From Calycina herbarum (taxonomy: Eukaryota > Ascomycota > Leotiomycetes > Helotiales > Pezizellaceae), in NCBI GenBank assembly GCA_001414485.1, contig LLEY01000050.1, forward strand, positions 310,001 to 374,000: a stretch of 64,000 bases of DNA, in the 5' to 3' direction. Below are positions 55,178 through 64,000 of the stretch, piece after piece (within the stretch, counting starts at the first letter, position 1; the number at the start of each line of letters is the position of its first letter). Position numbers and translations under genes: made by a program. The notes under the pieces are model-generated. The model was not told the DNA's origin. It made no database searches and saw only the letters and a program-made list of their open reading frames with translations.

Positions 55178-56179
55178 ATGCCACCACGAATATCCCCGCC
55201 ATCAAGGGCCATCACCTCAATACTTCGATGTAAAAGACCCTCAAGAATTCGACAATATGCCACCACAGTCGCAGCACCCGCAGTCTCCTACCAACAATTA
55301 AATCGAACCGCACCTCCTACCGCAAAATTCCCCAAGACCCAGCCTCCTTCCTACAAACCCCCCGAGTTCCGAAAGTCCCAACTCCTCCGTCAATATGCCT
55401 CATTACTCCGCTCCACACCCCTTATGCTCGTCTTCCAACACAACAACTTGAAATCCGTAGAATGGGCTGGTATAAGGAGAGAATTGAACAAGGCTTTACG
55501 GAAGGTCGACGAGGCAAGAGTTGCGGCTGGCCATCCGGCCGAGAATGTGGGTGAGGGAATCAAGATCCAGATTATTCAGACTGGCATCTTTGCATCGGCA
55601 TTGAAGATTGTGGAATTCTATAAACCGGAGGCTTCTGCACCAAACCCAACAGACCCAGCTGCTCCTTCGTCTGCCACGGTTCCGGATCTTACACATACTT
55701 TGTCGGAGGCTGCTCATGAGGCGACTATGAAGAAGACGCACGCTCTTATGCCTTTACTTGTTGGACCTCTAGCGGTTTTGACATTCCCAACTGTGTCTCC
55801 GCAACATTTGAAAGCGGCACTTTCTATTCTTTCTCCAGTTCCAAGACAATTTCCAGCTCCAACGAGGAAGGCGAATCCAGGATACCATGATCCACCAGTC
55901 CAGATTGGACTTCAGAAATTGTTATTATTAGGAGCTCGTGTAGAGGGCCAGGTCTTCGATGTGGAAGGTACGAAATGGGTTGGAGGCATTGAAGGTGGAT
56001 TGGATGGATTACGAGGCCAATTGGTGGCTATGTTGCAAGGAATTGGTGCTGGTGTTACAAGCACTTTGGAAGCTTCTGCTAAGAGTTTGTACTTTACTGT
56101 TGAGGGGAGAAGGACTATGTTGGAAGATGAAGAGAAGGGTGTCTCTGGGGAAACTGCAGAAGGCTCAAAAGAATCATGA
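55178..56179 (+). CDS. MRPL11: Mitochondrial large-subunit ribosomal protein uL10m (L10/MRPL11-like)
   Basis: One exon of 333 codons. The N-terminus (MPPRISPPSRAITSILRCKR) is basic and fits a mitochondrial presequence, ending around RQYATT. The body has the L10 architecture: KSQLLRQYASLLRSTPLMLV, then FQHNNLKSVEWAGIRRELNK, the IQTGIFASALKIVEFY region, then LMPLLVGPLAVLTFPTVSPQ and the late KLLLLGARVEGQVFD. In yeast the orthologue is MRPL11. It should form the base of the mitoribosome L7/L12 stalk. It is convergent with the PLC-X gene (127 bp between stops). Confidence 0.85.
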   Translation: MPPRISPPSRAITSILRCKRPSRIRQYATTVAAPAVSYQQLNRTAPPTAKFPKTQPPSYKPPEFRKSQLLRQYASLLRSTPLMLVFQHNNLKSVEWAGIRRELNKALRKVDEARVAAGHPAENVGEGIKIQIIQTGIFASALKIVEFYKPEASAPNPTDPAAPSSATVPDLTHTLSEAAHEATMKKTHALMPLLVGPLAVLTFPTVSPQHLKAALSILSPVPRQFPAPTRKANPGYHDPPVQIGLQKLLLLGARVEGQVFDVEGTKWVGGIEGGLDGLRGQLVAMLQGIGAGVTSTLEASAKSLYFTVEGRRTMLEDEEKGVSGETAEGSKES

Positions 56180-56306
56180 AAATAGCTGTCAAAAGCTTCT
56201 GTATTCTAATTGTAGATTTAAAAATGTATATCAAAGGGCCAAATACCAAATGTCAATCTGGTTTTATGTATCTGCTCTATGTTCTCATTCTATGTACAGA
56301 GTTCTA

Positions 56307-57755
56307 TCACCTCAGCTCGAGTTTAGCATTCATACCAACTATACATCTCACCAGATCCCAATCCCCATTATGACCAACCCAGTCACAAACCACAACTCCA
56401 GTGCTACCATCCCCGACTTCTTTCTTGTCATCCCCTTCGTGGCCATGAGGCTCATTATGCCTTCGACATAAAAAGTCGATAATAGAAGGATTGACTTTTG
56501 CAGCCACTCTTTCCGGCCAACAATTCGCTCTCCAAAAATTCGAAGCACTCAAAAAGTTCATAAATATAGGATCAGGAACCTCCTTCTCAGTCTCCGCCAA
56601 AACAACATTTTCCTTCTTCCCCTTCTCTTCATAGACAACTTTTCCAGCTCTATTCAAATGATCCGCACAAAACCGGATCTTCTTCTCAATATTTGTATGC
56701 TCGGCAACCTCGTAGAAATCCTGAACTCGAATCTCCCCACTGGTACATAGTCCATCTGCGCAATTATCTGGCCAGCTTTCTCCATCCATCGCCCATCCCT
56801 CCCCGTTCTCCCCTTGTAAACTCTCATGTATCCCGAATCTGCGTAGGAGTACGATTTTACTCCTTGCTTCTCCTAATGTCGGGATCCTATTCTCTGTGAA
56901 CCATCGAGTCTCGTCGTTCGCATAATGTTCTTTGAGAATTAAGCTGAGATGCTCATCCGTCGCTCTCCCCACACCCTCTCGTTTTACAGACATAATCACA
57001 GTCTCAGTCGGATTCTCATTCAAAAAGGCAAATATCGTATCCACCAGTGCCCGCAAATATTTACTCCCCGTCAAGGCTACGGGAAAAGCGCTATGCACCA
57101 ATATCAACCCCTCTTTCTTCACATCATATGAGCTTTCCGGTTGTACCCTAACATCTAAAAACCGAATCCCATTCTCGAGTTGAAATTTCACGCCGACGGA
57201 TTGGCACCGTACAGAGGGGAGGGCTTTATGGTACGTTGGGGAGTTGTGTGTTCCGGGGATTGAGAGGGCCGAGAGGGGCAGCGAGGAGGAGAGTCGGGAC
57301 ATCCATGTTGGAAGGTGGGAGGAGGAGTAAATTGATAGATGGGCGTGGAGGGGGAGATAGACGGCTGTGAATTCGTGGTGGGGAAGGGGGGAGAGGGGGA
57401 TGAGGTGCGTGGAACGAGTTTTGGGGATGGGTGTGTCGAGGCGGTATCTTTGGGAGTCGACCTCGAAGGTTAATCGCAGAGTGTCGGGGGAGTTTGTTTC
57501 TATGTCTGTTTGTTTGGTTGTGAACGGAGGGATTGGGATTGAAACTTCGGTGTTGGTGAAGCTTGTTGCTTTTTGGGCGAGTTGCGATGAGGTTGGGGTT
57601 GTGGTGTTGGAGGAGAAAGTAGTTAGGTTGCTCAGGGTTCGAGTGATCTTTGAGAACCCCCCGACGTTATCGCAGGCTGGCGCGAAGCGCTCTAGCACGA
57701 CCAACTCGAGGGTTGTGGATGTGACATTGCGGATTGTCAATAGTGGTGTTGCCAT
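56307..57755 (-). CDS. PI-PLC X-domain-containing phosphodiesterase-like protein
   Basis: Intronless, 482 residues. The N-terminal ~140 residues form a Thr/Ser-rich, beta-type region. The PLC X domain follows: LSALSIPGTHNSPTY with the first catalytic His (about residue 169), GIRFLDVRVQ, then GLILVHSAFPV with the second His (about residue 222), and ETVIMSVKREG. The later RFGIHESLQGENGEGWAMDG and FLSASNFWRANCW segments are typical of bacterial-type PI-PLC relatives in fungi. There is no Y, C2 or EF-hand domain and no signal peptide, so it belongs to the single-domain, Ca-independent type that cleaves phosphatidylinositol or related lipids. Activity is inferred from the paired histidines. Confidence 0.85.
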   Translation of the reverse strand: MATPLLTIRNVTSTTLELVVLERFAPACDNVGGFSKITRTLSNLTTFSSNTTTPTSSQLAQKATSFTNTEVSIPIPPFTTKQTDIETNSPDTLRLTFEVDSQRYRLDTPIPKTRSTHLIPLSPLPHHEFTAVYLPLHAHLSIYSSSHLPTWMSRLSSSLPLSALSIPGTHNSPTYHKALPSVRCQSVGVKFQLENGIRFLDVRVQPESSYDVKKEGLILVHSAFPVALTGSKYLRALVDTIFAFLNENPTETVIMSVKREGVGRATDEHLSLILKEHYANDETRWFTENRIPTLGEARSKIVLLRRFGIHESLQGENGEGWAMDGESWPDNCADGLCTSGEIRVQDFYEVAEHTNIEKKIRFCADHLNRAGKVVYEEKGKKENVVLAETEKEVPDPIFMNFLSASNFWRANCWPERVAAKVNPSIIDFLCRRHNEPHGHEGDDKKEVGDGSTGVVVCDWVGHNGDWDLVRCIVGMNAKLELR

Positions 57756-58780
57756 TGTTGAGCTGGCATTTGGAGAGAAGTTGCACGAGTGTCGCTGCCG
57801 TCACCAGTTGTTAGATTGTACACATTTTCAAAAGTGGTTACGTAGGACGCTATTTCTTGTTTTCGTTTTTGATGTATGGATGGCAAGTGCCGGCGAATTT
57901 GTTTGATGGACTTAGGTTCAGTGTTAATTGGATAGAGGGATATCGCAGCTTGTTAATTCTTTGCATATCCTCATTTTCCTTCATTTTGGTCTCACAACCA
58001 AACAGCGAGTGCTGTTGGCCATGGGCTGTGTCAATGCTGTACCACGAGGCCATGGACACAATGGGGTTTCAATGGGCGAAGCTCCTTATATTCATTCTTT
58101 TTTACGAGGGTAGTTTTCATTTATATTTACTTTATTTGTTGAAGTCTGAGCTATCCTTTCAAGCATCTACTTCGTTGCAAAAACACTAGTCTTTATTCAG
58201 CGTATGGACTCCCGAATAATGGGAATTCCACAAGGTGGTCTTGGGGAATTGAGTTAATTGTACAAACTTAGGCAAATAAAACCAGTGAATGTTGCTCCTT
58301 CCCGCGCAATCAATTTAATTCTTCTAGATATTTTAGCACAGTACCACTTATTGAATATCTTATAGCGGATTTACTAGATTTGCCTCGTTACCTGATTCGA
58401 CCAAAGAAAGTTGCCTTCAGAATCCCGCTTTCAGTTCGTGCTGTGCTCGTGCTACACGGGTATTTCAAAGGCTATCAATCCCCTTGGGCGGCTATGCATG
58501 CAAGCGCGTGGCATCGAGTGCCAAATACCGAAACATTAGATGCCGAATAAGCAATGTTTTCCTCAATGCCAGCAAATATGAGTTTAATTGTGTATCATGG
58601 TACAATCGGGTGTACCGGGAGACAGGATCAGCAATGTCTTTTCAATTCCCACTCCTCGAGTTGGTCTACGAGTGTGCATATATAGAGCTCTGCTCACCCA
58701 TTTTCTCTTGGTAACTAGCCATCTATCTTCCAACACCGAAGAATTCCTAACCACTTCAATTCAAGAACTCACTCTACAAA
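57756..58780. other. Divergent intergenic region, no gene seen
   Basis: Contains the promoters of the PLC-X gene (left) and cupin gene (right). A ~110-codon plus-strand ORF at 57857-58189 has hydrophobic stretches but no family signature and starts inside the presumed PLC-X leader, so it is not called. Confidence 0.5.
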
Positions 58781-59368
58781 ATGCCAAACTCAATTACTTG
58801 GAGTAAAGAGTATGTCTTCGTCAATATCAATTTTCATTAAAGCTGCTTGCTAATCATTTCTTAGTCGTCCAGCAGTTCATATAACTCCAACCTTTCGCTA
58901 CGTCCTTGCCGACAATCCAGATCTCACTGTTGTTGGTCTTCATTTGGTTTTTCCTCCAGGAGCATCATCGCCTCCCCATCGTCATGGAACTGCAAATGTT
59001 ATTGCACAAGTTGTCGAAGGGAATGCCATTACTGCGATGAATGATGGTGAACCTGCTACTTACAAGGTGTGTATTTTCAACACTTTTCCTTCTACGCATG
59101 TTTCGACTCTCGCTATGAAAAAAACCCAAAAGTTCTCCATGTTGACTTATACCAGACAGGCGAGAGCTGGTATGAACGTCCAGGGTGCTTCCACAGAATC
59201 AGCGATAATGCAAGTGACACTGAACGAGCTGTGGTTCTTGCTACTTTCGTTATCAAGACTGAAATCCTAGAGAAGGAAGGCATGGGAGTTTTGGTCAAGG
59301 TTGAACCAGAATACCTTGAAGGTGCTATGGAACAAATGACAAGATGTGGTACTTTGGTTGCTTTGTAA
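58781..59368 (+). CDS. Single-domain cupin protein
   Basis: Three exons, 58781-58809, 58865-59066 and 59156-59368, give 147 residues. The cupin motif 1 is visible as FPPGASSPPHRHGTANV with two metal-ligand His, followed by IAQVVEGNAITAMNDGEPAT. Motif 2 is GESWYERPGCFHRISDNAS with its late His. The second intron (89 nt, GTGTGT donor, ACCAG acceptor) was placed because removing it joins ATYK to TGESWYERPGC exactly as in the family; read-through frames do not. Small fungal cupins of this type are enzymes or binding proteins of unknown substrate; some sit in secondary-metabolite clusters, but none is seen here. It is convergent with the GNAT gene. Confidence 0.85.
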
Positions 59369-59523
59369 CTTTTGCAAAGATGTTTCTGATGCTCTATCGT
59401 GGTCTTTGTTAACTCATCCCATGGTTAAGGAATATGTGAATCTGTCTATCTCGGTATACTCTATGGACTCAATGAATGAAGACATGCGAGTTTAAGACGC
59501 CATTACTTCTCTCCTTCTCCTGC

Positions 59524-60289
59524 TTACTTAACTTCCACAGCACCATTATGCCCCTCAAAAGGTCTTTCCAAATACCAACACTCAATCTCTCTCACTCCTC
59601 CCTCCACCCCGCCCTCATACTTGATCATCTCCCCTTTACTCTTCGCCCCCACTCTCACTAAAATCCTCTGGCTGGCAACATTCTTAGGATCGCATTTCGC
59701 AACCAACTTCTTAATCTCCTTCCTCTCTGTTTAGCTCTAAAAGTCAGTAAATCAACCCCTCATAAAATCCGCTCCATCCCTCCCCCCCTCTTCACCCCCT
59801 ACGCCTTAAAAGGAAACAATAAAAAGAAACTCACCCTCCAAACCCCAATACAGCCCCAGAAAACACCTAAAAGCTTCCCCAGCATACCCCCTTCCCCAAT
59901 ACTTCATGTTCAAAATATACCCCGTCTCCAACCCCTGTTCACTCCATCGATTCGTACCTGTTAAGCCTATCATCTTCGGTTTTCCCTTACTGTTTGTCCA
60001 TGGTTCCGGATTTCCAGAGGTTGGACGAAGGAGGATGGCGTATTTGTCGATATCTGGATTTGAAGGGGTGGGTAGGATGGTGTGCATGAATTCTTTTGCT
60101 TCTTGGAGGGTGGTTTTTGGGAGGACGTTTCTATGTTGTGTTAGTAGGATAAGCTAAAAATGAAGGAGGGGTGGTTTACAAGTAAGTTAATGCCTTGGCA
60201 TCATTCCATAATTCGAGGAAGTCTTCGAGGTGTTCTTCTACTGTTAACGGTTCGAGCCATAATCGGGGGGTTTCTGCGGAGTAAGACAT
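59524..60289 (-). CDS. GNAT-family N-acetyltransferase (RimJ/RimL type)
   Basis: Exons 60180-60289, 59835-60130 and 59524-59726 give 202 residues. The start, MSYSAETPRLWLEPLTVEEH, matches the 'TPRL.L.PL' opening of RimJ/RimL-like acetyltransferases. The acetyl-CoA motif is ETGYILNMKYWGRGYAGEAF with the Arg/Gly-rich RGYAGEA loop. The final strand-helix is KLVAKCDPKNVASQRILVRV, also typical (Asn-x-x-Ser-x-x-x-Leu). The family acetylates protein N-termini, ribosomal proteins or small molecules using acetyl-CoA; the substrate is unknown. All splice sites are GT..AG and preserve frame. Confidence 0.85.
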
Positions 60290-61159
60290 TTCTTATCATC
60301 TAGAACGAGGCGTTATTTAAACTGATGATTATGAAAACCGGAGGAAATGCAAGATAGACAAGAATTTGAAGAACTGATATCTCGTATACTCTCACCTCTT
60401 ATAAGCTCAGCAAATTCGCCTATCTTGACTCATCGCTTGGTTAAAACTATCCTGGAAAGGAAATCTGAACTCCGATACGTCCGTACTCCGGGGTGGAATA
60501 GCTCTATGATTCGTTTCAGAGACATGGGTGGGTGTGAATCTCAACATAATGTTACCTTAGAAATTTGAAACAAGAGATCGCGCGGACCAAGGTATTCAAC
60601 AGAGAGCCCACAAAAAAAGAATGAAATATAGTACCAAGTTCCAACATCGACAAACCGCCCACGGCGGCTCTTCAACTTTAAAACTCCTCTATTTATTCCT
60701 GATATATTCTTTATTGGAAGATCAAAGTATTTCTTATTCTAAGCAAATAAAAATCTATTTGCGACGTATCTTACGTTGATTATGCCTCACTCGAGAGAAT
60801 CTCCTATCGCTTGCTTCCTGTTCGGCTAAAGCATTATCCTTCCAAATCTGGACTCTTACTTTTTCCCAGACAATTCTCTTTCCCGTTGAAAACAATCTCT
60901 AAATGACCGACGTAAAAAGACCATTTTTCCATTTCATGTACAACTCGTAGTCACTCTACCAGAAAGACAATGAACATCGACTAAACCACCCCAAAGGTTT
61001 GAACAAACCAAAAGCGGGGTTGATATGCAGATGCAACTGACTTCAACGGGATATTTGAGAGAAGATGAAGGCAGATCCAACAGTGGTTGCAGCCCATGAT
61101 CCCATGATCGTCCAGCGAGCTACATCTTCTTTTCTTGACGCTTTGCCCCTATTGACATA
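60290..61159. other. Intergenic, no gene seen
   Basis: Promoter of the GNAT gene and then AT-rich sequence. A 73-codon ORF at 60347-60568 shows no motif and no splice-compatible partner. Confidence 0.45.
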
Positions 61160-61838
61160 GCCGCAACGAGAGTCTTCATCGGTGCTGGAAAAATTGTGCA
61201 GTCGACCGCGTATCATCTCGCCCTCGCGTCTCTTACAGCAAATTCACCAAGGAAAATCGTGGTCCTGGAGACTTTACTTGGTGCGATCTTTGGATCGTGC
61301 ACATTTTGGGAGAAGAAAGGCGATCTACTTAAAGGTCTCGGCAAATACTCATTTGATACTTGAGAGGATCTCGCTAAGGATGAAGTATTCCAATCCAGGG
61401 TCAGCTACAGAGACTACTGATTTCTTGACATGAACCCAGGCCAGGGACCCAGTCTTGAGGAGGTACCCAATTGGTTTCGGGCCGATCTTTCATGGAATGG
61501 TGACGAGGACGTTCTTCGTAGTTCAAGCGCTCTCGTGTAAGTTCGCTTACCCTTCATTTTAACAAGCCCAACAGCTCAACTGAAACTACTATATAAATCC
61601 CAAAGGCATGGGAGTATGTCTTGTATCTGAATGTGGCCATTTGGGAGTGGAAATTCAACTCGCAACAACAGATACTTCAGTAAAACTATCTGCAGAGAAC
61701 AAGGTCGAATCGGTTGCTATTGAACAGAATGGAACTTCAAAAAATGTAGCATGCCAGTCGCTGGTGCTTGTCGCCGGACCATGGACGCCGCTCATGTACC
61801 AGAAACTTTCCCCATTAACAGGAGTGAAATTTAGATAG
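61160..61838 (+). pseudogene. FAD-dependent oxidoreductase (DAO type), decayed
   Basis: Two islands of similarity remain. The first, AATRVFIGAGKIVQSTAYHL and on through SPRKIVVLE (about 61160-61280), is a dinucleotide-binding beta-alpha-beta unit as at the start of D-amino-acid/sarcosine-oxidase-like enzymes, with the last glycines of the GxGxxG motif changed (GAGKIVQ). The second (61608-61838) reads LGVEIQLATTD, then VACQSLVLVAGPWTPLMYQK, the family's FAD-binding AGPWTP block. Between them the frame is lost (TGA near 61364) and traces such as ARDPVL fall in other frames. The C-terminal substrate half is absent. It is therefore a degraded gene remnant. Confidence 0.65.
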
Positions 61839-62522
61839 GAAACAAACACATATTTACATAGTAACAATCGGAGGATTATCAGAAGTATCAGTAAACTCTA
61901 TGGTAGACTAATATAACGATTTAGAAAAGGGTTTTAGCTAATCTTAGTATAACAAGGATTAAGTAGCTTAAAAACATGTGAGTAAGCTAACGAAAGCTGA
62001 GTATGCTACTAATAGTGTAGGGGCTGAAAGTAAATAAGAAATGGTGCTGTTCATAGGTTAGCTTTGAATAGGGAATTTGAATGATTGACGTGCTTTTGGT
62101 AGGTTACCTACAAAAAGAGCTTCCGGAAATGGCTCTATTTGTTTATAGGTTATCTACGAATTGCTTGCTCCCTTGGAGATTAGTGATATCGTTAGGTTAC
62201 CTACAAATTGAAAATATGAATTCTCAGGTGCAAGAATTTCAGCTGGTTATTTCTGGGTAATCTACGAATAGAGGTTTCAAGTATTGTTCTCCATTCGAAG
62301 CAATTGACATATCACCCGCCTACTTGATAGAAAAGGAAGTTCGGAAAATATTCTCAATAACTTTCTCAAAAGCTATCTCTAAAATCATGGATATCATCCT
62401 CCCTCCAGATTTTTCTTCTCATTCATCCCAGATCCATTCTCCATCCTACAAACCCCCCATATCAATAATATCAGACCAAAATAAACCCCAAACACCATGC
62501 GAATGATAAAACAATGCATTAT
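61839..62522. other. Intergenic with motif cluster
   Basis: AT-rich 3' flank of the FAD relic and of CDC73. It holds the GGTTACCTAC motif cluster and one inverted GAGTAAGCTAACG word (61980-61992). No gene was seen. Confidence 0.5.
62052..62273 (+). repeat. Cluster of degenerate GGTTACCTACAAA units
   Basis: Five units occur at ~45-63 bp spacing: ATAGGTTAGCTTTGAATA, GTAGGTTACCTACAAA, ATAGGTTATCTACGAA, TTAGGTTACCTACAAATTG and TGGGTAATCTACGAATAG. A lone related word (GGTAGGTGACCTGCAAATAG) occurs near 50590. Each unit contains a short palindrome (GGTTACC or GTAGGTTACCTAC). Confidence 0.55.
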
Positions 62523-63849
62523 TCATACAACCACAGGCCCCGAATCCCTCCTCCACCCCTTACTCCTCATATTCTCCTCCACCGCCCTCCAAATCCCCTC
62601 CACAATCTCCCTATCCCTCCACCGACTAGCCGGTCCCGCCCCCGCACTATACTTCTCAACCTGCGCACTTAACACTCCCCTGCCCCAACCCTTAACCGTC
62701 CCCGGAACCTGATCGCCTCGCCATCCCAAGTACACACCAAGCGTATGTCTAAACAACTCAGTCGGTTCCTGCCATTTATAGGATTTGAATTGCCACTGTT
62801 GGCCAGTTGTGAAAACTGCTACGACTCGGGACCAGTACTCGGGTTTGAATTGTTCGGGCGTATCGACTATGATGAAGCGGATTGCGCGGTTGGGGTCGAT
62901 GGTTGGCATGGAGCGCATGATGTGTAGTAGGGTTGCGGAGGAGGAGGATGTTAAGCTTGAGGATTCGGGGGGCACGTATAGACCGCCTTCAAGGAAAGAT
63001 TTGATATTTGACATGCGCAGTAATGAGGAGGCGGAGGGTGAGAGGAGGATAATGGGGTCGGGTCTTTTGGTGGGGACTTTGGGGTGTGTTGCCAGAGTTG
63101 GGTTTTTTGCTAGGGCTTGGGCAGCCTTCTTTGCGTTGAAGGGGGCTGCTAGTTTGCGTACGTGTGAGAAATCCTAGAGAAATCGAGTTAGTTATAATCT
63201 CCCCCCCGCCCCCCCCCAAAGAGTGAGTTGATTGTGAACTTACAGTTGGCTTGATCCCCCGCAACACGCTATTCCGATCTCCCATCCGTCTTTCTCCATT
63301 ATATATTTCCGCCAATCGAGGATCAATACTCTTTCCCTGTCTTCCAGCAGCACCACTCGTAACAGGAGCAATTCCACCCGCCGCCCCAGACGCGACTTGA
63401 GCAGAAGCAGCTGCCGCAGACGTATCTGAGGGTAATGACTTGATATATTCGCTTTCTTCCGTAGCACCCTCCAAGTATGTGGTCAAATCAATCCGCTCAA
63501 CATATCCTAGATTCTGTACTTGTCCACCTGCACCTTCACTAGCTGCCAGCTCCGTATTCAAGGCTTGCACCGCGGCATTGTATTCGGAAGGGGTCGTATC
63601 TTTCTTCAACCATGCGAAATAGATACTCCGAAGGTCGACGGGTTTATTCTTAAAGATGAAGCGTGTAGAGGTGGTGAGAGGTAGAGCGAGTTGAATGGGC
63701 GTTGTGAAGTGCAAGAAGTTTGCTTTTGCCAGGCTCAAGTCTACAGACGAGGCTGTTGTCGCATCTGCGTTTATGGTGGGTAGACATGGAGAGTCGGTTG
63801 CTATCGATTGGCGAAGCAAAAGGAGAGGGTCTTGTTCGGAGGAGGACAT
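62523..63849 (-). CDS. CDC73: Paf1 complex subunit Cdc73 (parafibromin homologue)
   Basis: Exons 63244-63849 and 62523-63173 give 418 residues. The N-terminal half (MSSSEQDPLLLLRQSIATDS, then SLAKANFLHFTTPIQLALPL, then VDLRSIYFAWLKKDTTPSEY) matches the Cdc73 N-terminal region. The middle is Ala/Ser-rich. The C-terminal Ras-like domain is unmistakable: RFIIVDTPEQFKPEYWSRVV, AVFTTGQQWQFKSYKW, LGVYLGWRGDQVPGTVKGWG. Cdc73 links the Paf1 elongation complex to RNA polymerase II and histone modification in the nucleus. The 70 nt intron is phase 0 and contains a G9CG7 run on the transcribed sense strand, next to the donor. The frame is otherwise complete. The start, ATG 63849, is the first in frame. 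Confidence 0.95.
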
Positions 63850-64000
63850 TTTGCGTTATCGATGCGACGTGGTGTTGACTTGGAGACTTGAAGTTCAAAG
63901 ACTTGGGAATACGGAGCTTCGAGGCTCTTGACTTTGAACTAAAGCCTGGGATGATTCCGTTGCAGGGGTATGTCACGTGATATCGCATCGACGCTTACCC

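Noticed and set aside
59067..59155. Read-through of the second cupin intron as coding sequence
   Set aside because: Neither frame links both flanks without a shift; removal of the GT..AG intron restores the exact family sequence.

Overview
The window is a piece of nuclear DNA from a filamentous ascomycete (Pezizomycotina). Genes have short 45-90 nt GT..AG introns and lie on both strands with ordinary intergenic spacing. The protein repertoire is typical of moulds: a secreted tyrosinase, HET and NACHT-ankyrin relics, DUF3405, a DUF5519 'luciferase' domain protein and fungal homeobox, BTB and cupin proteins. The style resembles Leotiomycetes, but that is an inference. No organellar, viral or bacterial block was seen.

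Layout. 0-5 kb: a broken C-terminal HET gene, a secreted tyrosinase (4 exons) and two copies of a dispersed repeat. 5-10.1 kb: a Ser/Arg-rich hypothetical protein, an acidic nuclear-type protein (3 exons) and an orphan membrane protein. 10.9-13.8 kb: a NACHT-ankyrin (NLR-like) gene with introns still recognisable but three reading-frame breaks. 15.4-24 kb: a BTB protein, mitochondrial P5C dehydrogenase (proline catabolism), a tiny membrane protein and a homeobox transcription factor. 23.9-39.4 kb: about 15.5 kb with no convincing gene, holding repeats and a degenerate ~150 bp tandem array at 33.1-33.9 kb. 39.4-47.7 kb: a DUF3405 membrane protein, a DUF5519 membrane protein and a CUS2/Tat-SF1 splicing factor. 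48.1 kb: an initiator tRNA-Met. 49-64 kb: a dense housekeeping block with a short-chain dehydrogenase, a D-2-hydroxyacid dehydrogenase, TRP4, mitochondrial ribosomal protein uL10m, a PLC-X-domain protein, a cupin, a GNAT acetyltransferase, a decayed FAD oxidoreductase and CDC73 of the Paf1 complex.

The genes do not form one pathway. Basic metabolism and gene expression (P5CDH, TRP4, uL10m, CUS2, CDC73, initiator tRNA) alternate with accessory material. Incompatibility/NLR genes and a FAD oxidoreductase are decaying, and repeats concentrate near them and in the gene desert.

The most noteworthy non-genic signals are: a dispersed element with inverted arms found at five places; the degenerate tandem array at 33 kb, whose copies all give a similar peptide on the minus strand; clusters of short degenerate motifs at 17.4, 46.0 and 62.1 kb; and long G-runs in the transcribed strands of the P5CDH 3' flank and the CDC73 intron. 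Exon boundaries were deduced by hand from splice signals and reading-frame continuity. No similarity search could be run, so family names rest on recognised motifs.
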